64,000 bases of DNA from Aliiroseovarius subalbicans (GTDB taxonomy: Bacteria; Pseudomonadota; Alphaproteobacteria; Rhodobacterales; Rhodobacteraceae): positions 186,001-250,000 of the forward strand of contig NZ_JALBYQ010000003.1 in NCBI RefSeq assembly GCF_022678625.1, read 5' to 3'. A model generated the notes under the pieces. That model was not told where the DNA came from, did not search any database, and saw only the letters and a list, made by a program, of their open reading frames with translations. The first letter of the stretch is position 1; every line of letters starts with the position of its first letter. Both the position numbers and the translations under genes were made by a program. This document shows, in pieces, positions 49,015 through 57,749 of this stretch.

Positions 49015-50220
49015 ATGAGCTACCTGAAAAGTACTCCGAACCGGGACGGTTTCTTTGGTGAATATGGCGGCGCGATGCTGCCCCCGCCGCTGGAGCCTCA
49101 TTTCAAGGAAATCCGTGAAGCCTATGACCGGATCTCCAAGTCGGCTGATTTCATCGCTGAGCTGCGCCACATCCGCAAGCATTTCCAGGGACGCCCGACC
49201 CCGATCAGCTATCTCAAGAACCTGTCCGACATGTGCGGCGGGGCGCAGATTTATGCCAAGCGCGAAGACCTGAACCACACCGGCGCACACAAGTTGAACC
49301 ACTGCATGGGCGAAGGTCTTCTGGCCAAGTTCATGGGCAAGAAAAAGCTGATGGCGGAAACCGGCGCCGGGCAGCACGGCGTGGCTCTGGCCACTGCGGC
49401 GGCCTATTTCGGGCTGGAATGCGAAATCCACATGGGTGAAATCGACATCGCCAAAGAGGCGCCGAACGTGACCCGCATGAAACTGCTGGGTGCCGAAGTA
49501 GTGCCCGTGGGCTTCGGCGGCCGGTCGTTGAAGGAAGCTGTGGACAGCGCCTTTGGCAGCTATATGGAGCAAGCCGACACCGCCTTGTTCGCGATTGGGT
49601 CCGTCGTGGGGCCGCATCCCTTCCCGCTGATCGTGCGCGACTTCCAACACATCGTTGGTGTCGAATCCCGCGAGCAGTTCCTGGAGATGACCGGCGACCT
49701 GCCCGATATCGTCGCGGCCTGCGTCGGCGGTGGTTCAAACGCGATGGGCCTGTTCTCGGGCTTCATCGAAGACGAAGGCGTCGAGCTTTATGGCGTGGAG
49801 CCGATGGGCACTTCGTCCAAACTGGGTGAGCACGCCGCCACCATCACCTTTGGTGAAGATGGCGATATCCACGGCTTCCGCACGATGGTTCTGAAGGACG
49901 ACAAGGGCGACCCGGCCCCGGTCCACACCGTCGCCTCGGGCCTGGATTACCCCGGTGTCGGCCCCGAGCACGCGCACCTGTATCGCACCGGCAAGGCGAA
50001 TTATACCTCGGCCAACGACAAGGAGGCGCTGGACGCCTTCTATGCGCTCAGCCGCCACGAAGGCATCATTCCGGCACTGGAAAGCGCCCATGCCGTTGCC
50101 TTCGCGATGCGTGAAGCCAAGGCAAACCCCGGCAAGTCGATCCTGTTCAACCTTTCGGGGCGCGGTGACAAGGACATCGATTATGTCACCGAAACCTTCG
50201 GGTTTGGCGACGACGCCTGA
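49015..50220 (+). CDS. trpB: Tryptophan synthase beta-chain homologue, stand-alone
   Basis: 401 aa PLP enzyme of the TrpB family. It has the PLP lysine in HTGAHKLNH, the catalytic Glu in [15 protein letters not shown], the phosphate-binding GGGSNA and the C-terminal NLSGRGDKD serine. TrpB makes tryptophan from indole and serine. Unlike usual operons there is no trpA or trpF next to it, and the N-terminus ([21 protein letters not shown]) differs from the common GRFGIFGGRFV form. It may therefore be a second TrpB or a TrpB-like paralogue; the symbol is given with that reservation. Confidence 0.85.
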   Translation: MSYLKSTPNRDGFFGEYGGAMLPPPLEPHFKEIREAYDRISKSADFIAELRHIRKHFQGRPTPISYLKNLSDMCGGAQIYAKREDLNHTGAHKLNHCMGEGLLAKFMGKKKLMAETGAGQHGVALATAAAYFGLECEIHMGEIDIAKEAPNVTRMKLLGAEVVPVGFGGRSLKEAVDSAFGSYMEQADTALFAIGSVVGPHPFPLIVRDFQHIVGVESREQFLEMTGDLPDIVAACVGGGSNAMGLFSGFIEDEGVELYGVEPMGTSSKLGEHAATITFGEDGDIHGFRTMVLKDDKGDPAPVHTVASGLDYPGVGPEHAHLYRTGKANYTSANDKEALDAFYALSRHEGIIPALESAHAVAFAMREAKANPGKSILFNLSGRGDKDIDYVTETFGFGDDA

Positions 50221-50227
50221 AATTGAG

Positions 50228-50251
50228 AAGGGGGCTTCGGCCCCCTTTTTT
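50228..50251 (+). terminator. Terminator after trpB
   Basis: GGGGGC-TTCG-GCCCCC stem-loop with the stable UUCG tetraloop and six Ts, 8 nt after the stop codon. Confidence 0.95.
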
Positions 50252-50393
50252 GCCTGCGGCGCAATGACACGAGCCTTGCCCTTGGGTAAGGAAAGCCATT
50301 GTGATTTCCGCACCCTTGGCCGATAGAAACACATGGTGTGACGCAGATCGGCGGAAGCGCTTTGGACCTCAAGAGCATCCGCGTCAGGACACC

Positions 50394-51164
50394 ATGACAA
50401 ACGACACTTCCTCCTACGCCACGACCGCGATCGACCCGGCCCCTGTCCGGCTGCTCAAACGCGCGGTCCTGATCCTTTTGGGCCCGGTCTATTTCACCTA
50501 TATCGCCTTCGTGCCACTTCTGTGCGCCCGGCGTAAGGGGTTTCGCGGCTGGTATTGGCGGCGGGTAAAGCGGGCCTGTTCGCGGCTTTTGTGGCTGCTC
50601 AGCATCCGCGCGGAAATGTCCGCGGAAAACCGGCGCGCGCTGGCCGAGGACACCGACAGCATCATCGTCATCAATCACCGCAGTCATCTGGACGGGTTCA
50701 CCCTGATGGATGTGGTGCCGGATGAAAAATGGTTCACCTTCGCCGCCAAGAAAGAGCTGTGCGATGCCGCGCTTCTGAGCACCGGGTTCAAGGGCGCAGG
50801 CCTGGTCGAAATCGACCGCAACAGCGGCAAGGTCGCGATGGCCACGCTCAGCGACGCGGTGAATGCGATGCCTGCGCGGCGCTCGGTCGTGCTGTTCCCC
50901 GAAGGCACTCGCACCAAGGGCGAAAGCCTGGGTGAGTTCAAGGCGGGCGCAGTGCTGGTCGCGCGCGAAACCGGTCGCACGATCCGCCCCATTGTGATCC
51001 ATGACAGCGACCGTTTGCTGCCGCGTGGCAGGTTCATGCCCAAAAGCGGCACGATCCGGGTCGAGGCCTTGCCGCCCTTCACCTGCGATCTTGAGGTCAG
51101 CGTTGACGAAGATGTTGCCCGCCTGCGCGCCACGATGATGGCCGCGTTCGACGACCAGCGATAA
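50394..51164 (+). CDS. 1-acyl-sn-glycerol-3-phosphate acyltransferase-like protein (PlsC family)
   Basis: 256 aa membrane-bound acyltransferase. One N-terminal hydrophobic segment (residues about 22-45), then motif I NHRSHLD (His95, Asp100), a central GAGLVEIDRNSG block and motif III FPEGTRTKGESLGEFKAGA. It would acylate lysophosphatidate or a related acceptor at the inner membrane. More than one PlsC-like gene is usual in these bacteria, so the acceptor is not certain. The ATG at 50394 has AGGA upstream. Confidence 0.88.
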   Translation: MTNDTSSYATTAIDPAPVRLLKRAVLILLGPVYFTYIAFVPLLCARRKGFRGWYWRRVKRACSRLLWLLSIRAEMSAENRRALAEDTDSIIVINHRSHLDGFTLMDVVPDEKWFTFAAKKELCDAALLSTGFKGAGLVEIDRNSGKVAMATLSDAVNAMPARRSVVLFPEGTRTKGESLGEFKAGAVLVARETGRTIRPIVIHDSDRLLPRGRFMPKSGTIRVEALPPFTCDLEVSVDEDVARLRATMMAAFDDQR

Positions 51165-51182
51165 GCGTCCAGACAGGAAAAA

Positions 51183-51209
51183 GGGCGCCGCCCGGTCAGG
51201 CGACGCCCC
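51183..51209. terminator. Hairpin between convergent plsC-like gene and ahcY
   Basis: GGGCG..GCC (51183-51192) pairs with GGC..CGCCC (51199-51208) with a small internal mismatch. A run of As precedes it on the plus strand, giving Ts for the minus-strand transcript of ahcY. Confidence 0.6.
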
Positions 51210-51229
51210 GTGTTCGGATCCGTAATGGA

Positions 51230-52618
51230 TCAGTAGCGGTAATGCTCGGGCTTGAACGGCCCTTCCGGCGTGACCCCGATATACGAGGCCTGCTCGGCAG
51301 ACAGTGTCGACAGTTTCACGCCGATCCGATCCAGATGCAGACGCGCGACCTTTTCATCCAGATGCTTGGGCAGGATGTAGACGTCGTTCTTGTAGTCATC
51401 ACCCTTGGTCCACAGCTCAATCTGCGCCAACACCTGATTGGTGAAGCTGGCGGACATCACAAACGACGGGTGGCCGGTGGCATTGCCCAGGTTCAACAGG
51501 CGGCCTTCGGACAGCAGGATCAGACGGTTGCCATTCGGCATCTCGATCATGTCCACCTGGTCCTTGATGTTGGTCCACTTGTGGTTCTTCAGGTTCGCCA
51601 CCTGAATTTCATTGTCGAAATGGCCGATGTTGCCGACGATCGCCATGTCCTTCATCGCGCGCATATGCTCGATGCGGATCACGTCTTTGTTGCCGGTGGT
51701 GGTGATGAAGATGTCGGCGTCTGCGACGGCATCTTCCAGCGTCACAACCTCAAACCCGTCCATCGCCGCCTGAAGCGCGCAGATCGGATCAACCTCGGTC
51801 ACCTTAACACGGGCACCTGCGCCCCGCAGCGAAGCGGCCGAGCCTTTGCCGACGTCGCCATAACCGCAGACCACAGCGACCTTGCCGGCCATCATGGTGT
51901 CGGTGGCGCGGCGGATACCGTCGACCAGACTTTCCTTACAGCCGTATTTGTTGTCGAACTTCGACTTGGTGACGCTGTCATTCACGTTGATCGCCGGGAA
52001 TGGCAGTTGGCCCTGTTTCACCAGCTCATACAAACGATGCACACCGGTGGTGGTTTCCTCGGACACACCCTGGATCGCGTCGCGCGTCTTGGTGAACCAG
52101 CCGGGGCTTGCCGCCATGCGCTTCTTGATCTGGGCGAACACCGCGACTTCCTCTTCCGAGGTCGGCGTTTCGATCAGACCGGTTTCCCCGGCTTCCACGC
52201 GGGCGCCCAAGAGAACGTAAAGCGTCGCGTCGCCGCCATCGTCCAGGATCATGTTTGCCCCTTCGGGGAACATGAACGAGCGGTCCAGGTAGTCCCAATG
52301 CTCTTCCAGCGACTGACCCTTGATCGCAAACACCGGCACGCCGGCCTCGGCAATCGCCGCCGCCGCGTGGTCCTGGGTCGAGAAGATGTTGCACGACGCC
52401 CAGCGCACATCGGCACCAAGTTCGACCAGCGTTTCGATCAGAACTGCGGTCTGGATCGTCATGTGAAGCGATCCAACAATGCGCGCACCCTTCAGTGGTT
52501 TGGCGTCGCCATATTCCTCACGCAGCGCCATCAGCCCCGGCATTTCGGTTTCGGCGATGTCCAGTTCCTTACGGCCAAACTCGGCCAGCGCGATGTCTTT
52601 AACGATGTAATCGGTCAC
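51230..52618 (-). CDS. ahcY: Adenosylhomocysteinase
   Basis: Reversibly hydrolyses S-adenosylhomocysteine to adenosine and homocysteine, keeping methylation running. 462 aa, with [16 protein letters not shown], the catalytic [11 protein letters not shown] lysine/aspartate region, the NAD-binding [10 protein letters not shown] and the C-terminal PEHYRY that closes the neighbouring subunit's NAD site. Start is a GTG at 52618 with AGGAGG 7 nt upstream. The frame stays open far upstream but overlaps the FkbM gene and has no family similarity there. It lies a few kb from regA, as in Rhodobacter. Confidence 0.96.
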   Translation of the reverse strand: MTDYIVKDIALAEFGRKELDIAETEMPGLMALREEYGDAKPLKGARIVGSLHMTIQTAVLIETLVELGADVRWASCNIFSTQDHAAAAIAEAGVPVFAIKGQSLEEHWDYLDRSFMFPEGANMILDDGGDATLYVLLGARVEAGETGLIETPTSEEEVAVFAQIKKRMAASPGWFTKTRDAIQGVSEETTTGVHRLYELVKQGQLPFPAINVNDSVTKSKFDNKYGCKESLVDGIRRATDTMMAGKVAVVCGYGDVGKGSAASLRGAGARVKVTEVDPICALQAAMDGFEVVTLEDAVADADIFITTTGNKDVIRIEHMRAMKDMAIVGNIGHFDNEIQVANLKNHKWTNIKDQVDMIEMPNGNRLILLSEGRLLNLGNATGHPSFVMSASFTNQVLAQIELWTKGDDYKNDVYILPKHLDEKVARLHLDRIGVKLSTLSAEQASYIGVTPEGPFKPEHYRY

Positions 52619-52750
52619 TTGAATGCCTCCTGATTTCCCGTCGCATGTAACACCACTTTGGAAATCAAACAATGCTAGAGCGTTGGTCATAAATGCGCCA
52701 CATTCCGTCCCTACCCATTGTTGCGAAAAGGGAAACAAAGGGGTTTGATC

Positions 52751-53437
52751 ATGCAAACTGCTGTCGCGGAAAACACCTATGGCCGCTATTCGGTGCCAGA
52801 GAACCTGGACCATCGGCCCGCCGTGCGCTTGATCAAGGCCGGTGAAGTGTATGAGCCCCAGACAATCCGGTTCATGGCACAGCATGCCGGGGATGGCGAC
52901 ATCATCCATGCGGGCACCTTCTTCGGGGATTTCCTGCCGGGCCTGTCCAGCGCGATGGCACCAGGTAGAAAGATCTGGGGCTTTGAGCCGAACCCGGACA
53001 GCTTCCACCACGCCCGAAAAACCGCAAAGCTGAACGGGCTGAAGAATGTGAAAATCCAGAATTTCGCCCTGTCCAACAATGACGGGGAAATCCTGTTCAA
53101 GACCCGTGACGATGCGGGCAATCCTATGGGTGGCCACAGCCATTTCGTGACCGATCCCGGTCCTGGCGTCGAAACGGTTGCCGCAGTGCGCCTGGACAAG
53201 GCCGTTGGGCTGAAGCGCAAGATCTCGCTCCTGCAACTGGACGTCGAAGGCCACGAACGCGCGGCCCTGTTGGGGGCCGAGGAGATCATTCACACATGGC
53301 GCCCGATCCTGGTGTTGGAAGAATTCAAACGCCCGCGCTGGCTCCGTCTCAATTTCGGTGGATTGGGCTACCGCCTGGTCGGTCGCCTGCATGGCAACCG
53401 GATTTTCGCCACGCATGACATGGACGTGCACGCCTGA
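52751..53437 (+). CDS. FkbM-family methyltransferase
   Basis: 228 aa SAM-dependent methyltransferase. The SAM site is around [17 protein letters not shown], with [37 protein letters not shown] (motif II and post-II) and [14 protein letters not shown] near the end, all typical of FkbM proteins, which often methylate O-groups of sugars or polyketides. Divergent from ahcY, whose product removes the SAH that a methyltransferase makes. Target unknown. Confidence 0.88.
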   Translation: MQTAVAENTYGRYSVPENLDHRPAVRLIKAGEVYEPQTIRFMAQHAGDGDIIHAGTFFGDFLPGLSSAMAPGRKIWGFEPNPDSFHHARKTAKLNGLKNVKIQNFALSNNDGEILFKTRDDAGNPMGGHSHFVTDPGPGVETVAAVRLDKAVGLKRKISLLQLDVEGHERAALLGAEEIIHTWRPILVLEEFKRPRWLRLNFGGLGYRLVGRLHGNRIFATHDMDVHA

Positions 53438-53502
53438 TCTGCGCCTTTACTCGGACCGCCAGGATCGGTAGCCAAGACCGATAGGCGGCGAAGGAAAGCA
53501 GG

Positions 53503-54096
53503 ATGGCGAAAACTCCACGCGCATGGCAACGGATGCTGTCGGGCCGCAGGCTGGACCTGCTGGACCCAACTCCGATGGATATCGAGATCGAGGACATCGC
53601 CCACGGGCTGGCCTTCGTGGCCCGCTGGAATGGTCAGACCTTTGGCGATTTTCCCTATTCCGTGGCCGAACATTCGCTGCTGGTCGAACAACTTTTCACC
53701 CGCATGAACCCCAAGGTGCCGGTAAAATGGCGGCTGGCGGCGCTGTTGCATGACGCGCCAGAATACGTGATCGGCGACATGATTTCCCCGGTCAAATCGG
53801 CCGTGGGTCCGGGCTATGGCGCGTTGGATGACAGGTTGGCGGCGGCGATCCACATCCGCTTTGGCCTGCCCGCGCAGGTGCCGGTAACGATCAAGAAGGC
53901 GATCAAGAAAGCTGACCGCATTTCCGCCTGGCTGGAAGCCACCCAGATCGCCGGGTTCGAGGTCGCGGAATCGAACAAATTCTTCGGCGTGCCTGACCCC
54001 AAGCTGATCGACGGGCTGTCGATTTCCCTGCGCCCACCGGTCGAGGTGCGCAGCGACTTCACCACCCGCCACGCAGAGCTGATTGCCCAGCTGTGA
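53503..54096 (+). CDS. HD-domain phosphohydrolase (YfbR-like)
   Basis: 197 aa with the HD metal-binding signature: His in SVAEHSLLVEQL and the HD pair in ALLHDAPEYVIGDM, followed by a conserved Asp in KKADRISAWLEA. This matches the HD superfamily close to YfbR-type 5'-deoxynucleotidases. It would act on nucleotides or related phosphates in the cytosol. The next gene's GTG start overlaps its stop (GTGA). Confidence 0.85.
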   Translation: MAKTPRAWQRMLSGRRLDLLDPTPMDIEIEDIAHGLAFVARWNGQTFGDFPYSVAEHSLLVEQLFTRMNPKVPVKWRLAALLHDAPEYVIGDMISPVKSAVGPGYGALDDRLAAAIHIRFGLPAQVPVTIKKAIKKADRISAWLEATQIAGFEVAESNKFFGVPDPKLIDGLSISLRPPVEVRSDFTTRHAELIAQL

Positions 54097-54587
54097 GCGG
54101 ACTGTTCATCACACGGATCTGCCCTGCCGATGCCCGCGAAATGGCCGAACTGTTGAACCAGATCATCGCGATCGGCGGCACCACCGCATTTCTGAACCCT
54201 TTGACCAGCGCTGAAATTCAGGACTGGATGACAAGCGCCGGACCCGCTGGCGTTGGTTTCGTGGCCCGTAAAGGGGATGGGCAGATGGTCGGGTTTCAAT
54301 GGGTCGACCCACACCCGACCCTGGGCGAAGGCGTTGCCCAGATCGCCAGCTTCGTGCGTCCCGGCGCGATGGGGATCGGTATTGGCAGCCAGCTGTTCGA
54401 CGCCACCCGCGATGCGACCCGTGCCCTGGGCTATGCTTGGATTGACGCCACGATTCGCGCCGACAATGAAAGCGGGCTGACATATTATCAAAGTCGTGGG
54501 TTTGAGGCCTATCGCACCGACCCCGACGCCCGGCTCAGCGATGGGCGGCGCGTGGGTAAGATCAGCAAACGATACGATCTGGTCTAA
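54093..54587 (+). CDS. GNAT-family N-acetyltransferase
   Basis: 164 aa from a GTG that overlaps the HD gene stop by 4 nt. The GNAT core is seen in MVGFQWVDPHPTLGEGVAQIASFVRPGAMGIGIGSQLFDATRDAT (acetyl-CoA loop, with GIGIGS for the Q/RxxGxG/A pattern) and the final strand YYQSRGFEAYR. Acetyl acceptor unknown. Convergent with the small lipoprotein gene. Confidence 0.88.
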   Translation: MSGLFITRICPADAREMAELLNQIIAIGGTTAFLNPLTSAEIQDWMTSAGPAGVGFVARKGDGQMVGFQWVDPHPTLGEGVAQIASFVRPGAMGIGIGSQLFDATRDATRALGYAWIDATIRADNESGLTYYQSRGFEAYRTDPDARLSDGRRVGKISKRYDLV

Positions 54588-54913
54588 CCAGCGCAGACGA
54601 CGCCGTGTTGCCCGTCTGCTGTTTTCCAGCCAACAAACCGTTCCGCAGTGAATGTCAGCTCCAGATCGCCCCAGCCGGACCGATCCATGATCTGCGCCGG
54701 GCAGGGTTCCAGAGCCAAGTGATCATGCGGTCCAAGCACACGATCAAGGGCGGCTTCGACCCCGTCAGGAGAGCGTCCAAAATCGATGCGCAACCCGGAA
54801 GGCTCAACCGCCAGACCGCTTGCATCGGGAATGAACTGAACCGATGGGGCAGGGGGCGTGGCCGACGTGCAGGCTGCCAGAAGCAGGCAAAACGCCGGTG
54901 CGGCGCGTGTCAC
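54584..54913 (-). CDS. Small predicted lipoprotein
   Basis: 109 aa from a GTG at 54913. A signal peptide of the lipoprotein type ends in LLLAACTS (lipobox L-A-A-C, lipidated Cys about residue 16). The rest is a compact domain with VEPSGLRIDFGRSPDGVEAALDRVLG and a segment ending in FTAERFVGWKTADGQHGVVCAG. I recognise no family. The start overlaps the regA stop (GTGA), so it is translated from the regA transcript. It takes the place where hvrA is found in some Rhodobacter species. Confidence 0.7.
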   Translation of the reverse strand: MTRAAPAFCLLLAACTSATPPAPSVQFIPDASGLAVEPSGLRIDFGRSPDGVEAALDRVLGPHDHLALEPCPAQIMDRSGWGDLELTFTAERFVGWKTADGQHGVVCAG

Positions 54914-55464
54914 CGCGGCGACCGCTTGGCCAGGATCCGCTGCAGCGTGCGCCGATGCATGTTCAGCCGCCGCGCCGTTTCCGATACGTTGCGGTCGCAC
55001 AGCTCATAGACCCGCTGGATATGTTCCCAACGCACCCGGTCGGCCGACATCGGGTTTTCCGGCGGCGGGGGAAGCTCATCCCCTTTGGTCAAAAGCGCGT
55101 TCATGATGTCGTTGGCATCGGCGGGCTTGGACAGGTAATCCGTCGCCCCGGCCTTCACCGCCGCCACTGCCGTGGCAATCGCGCCATAGCCGGTCAGCAC
55201 GACAATGCGCACATCCGGGCGGCGTTCGCGCAGAACCTCGACGACATCCAGGCCATTGCCATCCTCAAGCCGCAGGTCCACCACCGCATAGGCCGGCGGG
55301 CGGGCGGTTGCGATGGCCTTGCCGGCCGCGACCGATCCGGCCAACTCTGGCTCAAACCCGCGTTTTTCCATTGCGCGCGACAGGCGCCGCAGAAACGGTT
55401 CATCGTCATCTACTAAAAGCAGAGTCTTATCTTCGCCGAGTTCATCGAGCTCGTGGTCCGACAT
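54910..55464 (-). CDS. regA: Redox response regulator RegA/PrrA/ActR
   Basis: 184 aa, exactly the length of the Rhodobacter RegA. Receiver domain with VDDDEPFLRRL and the phospho-acceptor Asp63 in VVDLRLEDGNGLD. A proline-rich linker (DELPPPPENP) is followed by a Fis-type helix-turn-helix (VSETARRLNMHRRTLQRILAKR). With RegB it controls respiration, carbon and nitrogen fixation and, where present, photosynthesis genes. Start ATG 55464. Confidence 0.95.
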   Translation of the reverse strand: MSDHELDELGEDKTLLLVDDDEPFLRRLSRAMEKRGFEPELAGSVAAGKAIATARPPAYAVVDLRLEDGNGLDVVEVLRERRPDVRIVVLTGYGAIATAVAAVKAGATDYLSKPADANDIMNALLTKGDELPPPPENPMSADRVRWEHIQRVYELCDRNVSETARRLNMHRRTLQRILAKRSPR

Positions 55465-55550
55465 GGAAACCCCCAAGGCCTGTTCGCATATTCAGATAAC
55501 TTTATGCGTTCCGCCCGAGGCGGTCAATTTATACGCGACGTAACGTCAGC

Positions 55551-56171
55551 TTATTTCGCGGCATCCAGGAAACAGGACACGCGGTCCGCCATGCTTTGCG
55601 GTGTCTCGTCCCGCTTGAAGAATTCCAGGAACCCGTATTCCGGCAAAACCAGATAGGTAAACGTTGAATGGTCCACCAGGTAATACTCAGGGTCCCCGTC
55701 CTCTTCGACCTTGTAATAGGTCTTGTAGGCACGGCTGGCCGCCTTCAACTGTTCGGGCGTGCCGGTGATGCCGATCATGTCGTCATGCAGATAGCTGGTG
55801 AAATCCGCCAGTTGTTCGGGCGTGTCACGCTGCGGGTCGATCGAATAAAACGCCAGTTGCGCGTCGTAGCCGCTGGCCTGCAACAGATCCAACGCCTCGG
55901 CGTTGCGGGCATTGTCCAGTGGGCAGACATCGGGGCAGAAAGTGTAGCCGAAGTAAAGCAGCGTCGGCTTGGTGATGATATCGGCATCTGTAACCGGCTT
56001 GCCGGTTTCATCCACACCTTCGAACGGCCCGCCAATTGACGACACACCGGTTCCGATGGCCGAACCGCGGCATTGCGCGAACTGATCGTCGGGGCCGGAG
56101 GTGATGTACCAAGTCACCCCCAGAAGGGCGGCGATGGCTGCAAGGGCAGCGACAACATAGGCACGAACCAT
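55551..56171 (-). CDS. senC: SCO1/SenC-family copper protein
   Basis: 206 aa, one N-terminal membrane anchor (VRAYVVAALAAIAALLGVTWYI) and a periplasmic thioredoxin-like domain with the copper motif CPDVC (Cys79, Cys83) and the conserved His in LVDHSTF. It helps assemble the CuA/CuB centres of cytochrome oxidase and, in Rhodobacter (as PrrC/SenC), passes redox signals to RegB. Lies between regB (divergent) and regA (same strand). Confidence 0.93.
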   Translation of the reverse strand: MVRAYVVAALAAIAALLGVTWYITSGPDDQFAQCRGSAIGTGVSSIGGPFEGVDETGKPVTDADIITKPTLLYFGYTFCPDVCPLDNARNAEALDLLQASGYDAQLAFYSIDPQRDTPEQLADFTSYLHDDMIGITGTPEQLKAASRAYKTYYKVEEDGDPEYYLVDHSTFTYLVLPEYGFLEFFKRDETPQSMADRVSCFLDAAK

Positions 56172-56269
56172 GAAACAAACTCCTGCGTGATTCCGATGCA
56201 TTGATCCGATACACGGGCGCGACTAACAAGGGAACAGGATGACGCATCACATTTTCACATGGGCCGCGC

Positions 56270-57667
56270 ATGGCTGACCTGACTCCGACCCTGTTCCAGG
56301 CCAAGCCCGAGCAAAGCTGGGTACGCTTGCGCACGCTGATCGTGCTCCGCTGGGTGGCGATCCTGGGGCAGATTGTGGCCTTGTCGGTTGCGCAGAATTT
56401 TTTTCACCTTGATCTAGACTTGGGCCTGTGCGCCTTCGTGGTCGGACTGTCGGTGGTCGCGAACCTCATATCGCTGGTCGTCTATCCAGAGAACACGCGC
56501 CTGAACGAATGGCATGCGACCGGGATGCTGCTGTTCGACACCGCGCAGCTGGCAATGCTGCTGTTTCTGACCGGCGGATTGCACAACCCTTTCGCGATGC
56601 TGATCGTGGTGCCGGTCACGGTGGCGGCCACCGCCCTGTCGCTGCGTGCCACGCTGCTGATCGGGGCCACAACGATCATCCTGGCCACCCTGATCGCCCT
56701 GTATCACGTCCCTCTGCGCAACCAGATGGGGCTGATTCAGCGGATGCCCGAAATCTTCGTGTTCGGTCACTGGGCCGCCGTGGTCATCGCCGTTTTCTTC
56801 GTCGGGCTCTATACCCGCCGCATCTCCTCGGAAATGCAGTCGATGTCGCAAGCACTTTTGGCAACACAAATGGCGCTGGCCCGCGAACAGAAACTGACCG
56901 ATCTGGGCGGAGTCGTTGCGGCGGCGGCGCATGAGCTGGGCACACCGCTCGCCACGATCAAGCTGGTCAGCTCGGAATTGTCGGATGAGCTGGAGGGCAA
57001 CGAAGTGTTGTACGAAGACGCGCGCCTGATTGGTGAACAGGCCGACCGTTGCAAAGTCATCCTGCAATCGATGGGCCGGGCCGGAAAGGATGACCTGCTC
57101 CTGCGCCAGGCACCGCTGTCCGCCGTGATCGATGAGGCCGCCGAACCACATTCGGGTCGCGGCAAAGAGATCGTGATCGAAACTGGCGGTGGGATGATTG
57201 ATCCGCATGATCAACCGACGGTTCTGCGCCTCCCTGAACTGGTGCACGGCCTGCGCAACCTGATCCAGAACGCGGTGGATTTTGCCGCCACGACGGTGTG
57301 GGTCGAAACCAGTTGGAGCGACAGCACCATCACCCTGCGTGTGATCGACGACGGGCGCGGTTATTCACCGAACGTCATCGGCCGGATCGGTGACCCCTTT
57401 ATGCGCCGCCGGCGCAGTAGCCAGGACCAGGACCAGCGCCCGGAATACGAAGGCATGGGGCTGGGCCTGTTTATCGCCAAAACCCTGTTGGAACGCACCG
57501 GCGCCGAGTTGAGCTTTGCAAATGGCGCCGAACCCTATACCGGGCGCACACGACCCGGGCAGAAGTCCGGCGCGATTGCCGAAATCGTCTGGGCACGTGG
57601 CCCCGATGGGATCGAAGCGGACGAAAAGACCCCGGTTCTTGGGGAAAACGCGCCCTTCGCCGTGTGA
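56270..57667 (+). CDS. regB: Redox sensor histidine kinase RegB/PrrB
   Basis: 465 aa. Six N-terminal membrane helices, with the quinone-sensing motif GGLHNPF at residues 102-108. The dimerisation domain holds the phospho-acceptor His221 (AHELGTP), the redox-active cysteine Cys261 (QADRCKVIL) lies exactly 40 residues later, as in Rhodobacter, and a HATPase domain with MGLGLFIAKTLLE follows. It phosphorylates RegA according to quinone redox state. Divergent from senC-regA with a 98-bp shared promoter region. Confidence 0.95.
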   Translation: MADLTPTLFQAKPEQSWVRLRTLIVLRWVAILGQIVALSVAQNFFHLDLDLGLCAFVVGLSVVANLISLVVYPENTRLNEWHATGMLLFDTAQLAMLLFLTGGLHNPFAMLIVVPVTVAATALSLRATLLIGATTIILATLIALYHVPLRNQMGLIQRMPEIFVFGHWAAVVIAVFFVGLYTRRISSEMQSMSQALLATQMALAREQKLTDLGGVVAAAAHELGTPLATIKLVSSELSDELEGNEVLYEDARLIGEQADRCKVILQSMGRAGKDDLLLRQAPLSAVIDEAAEPHSGRGKEIVIETGGGMIDPHDQPTVLRLPELVHGLRNLIQNAVDFAATTVWVETSWSDSTITLRVIDDGRGYSPNVIGRIGDPFMRRRRSSQDQDQRPEYEGMGLGLFIAKTLLERTGAELSFANGAEPYTGRTRPGQKSGAIAEIVWARGPDGIEADEKTPVLGENAPFAV

Positions 57668-57680
57668 ATCACCCAGAGCG

Positions 57681-57695
57681 TTAAATCCTCGTTAA
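57681..57695 (+). promoter_or_regulatory. CtrA-type box upstream of the PAS protein gene
   Basis: TTAA-ATCCTCG-TTAA, a perfect full CtrA half-site pair with the N7 spacer, followed by CC as in many natural sites. It lies 55 nt before the ATG of the next gene, a position where CtrA would contact the promoter. Confidence 0.6.
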
Positions 57696-57749
57696 CCTTC
57701 TCAACCTTAGGGTTATTGGGCAGAAATCACGATTCCCGGATCCCGACCG

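Noticed and set aside
52619-52750. SAH or SAM riboswitch upstream of ahcY
   Set aside because: I looked for the conserved aptamer blocks on the minus strand and did not find them; the leader is only 130 bp and shared with a divergent gene.
52619-53431. Upstream extension of the ahcY reading frame by about 270 codons
   Set aside because: The extension is antisense to the FkbM gene; the GTG at 52618 has an AGGAGG and begins at the normal AhcY N-terminus.
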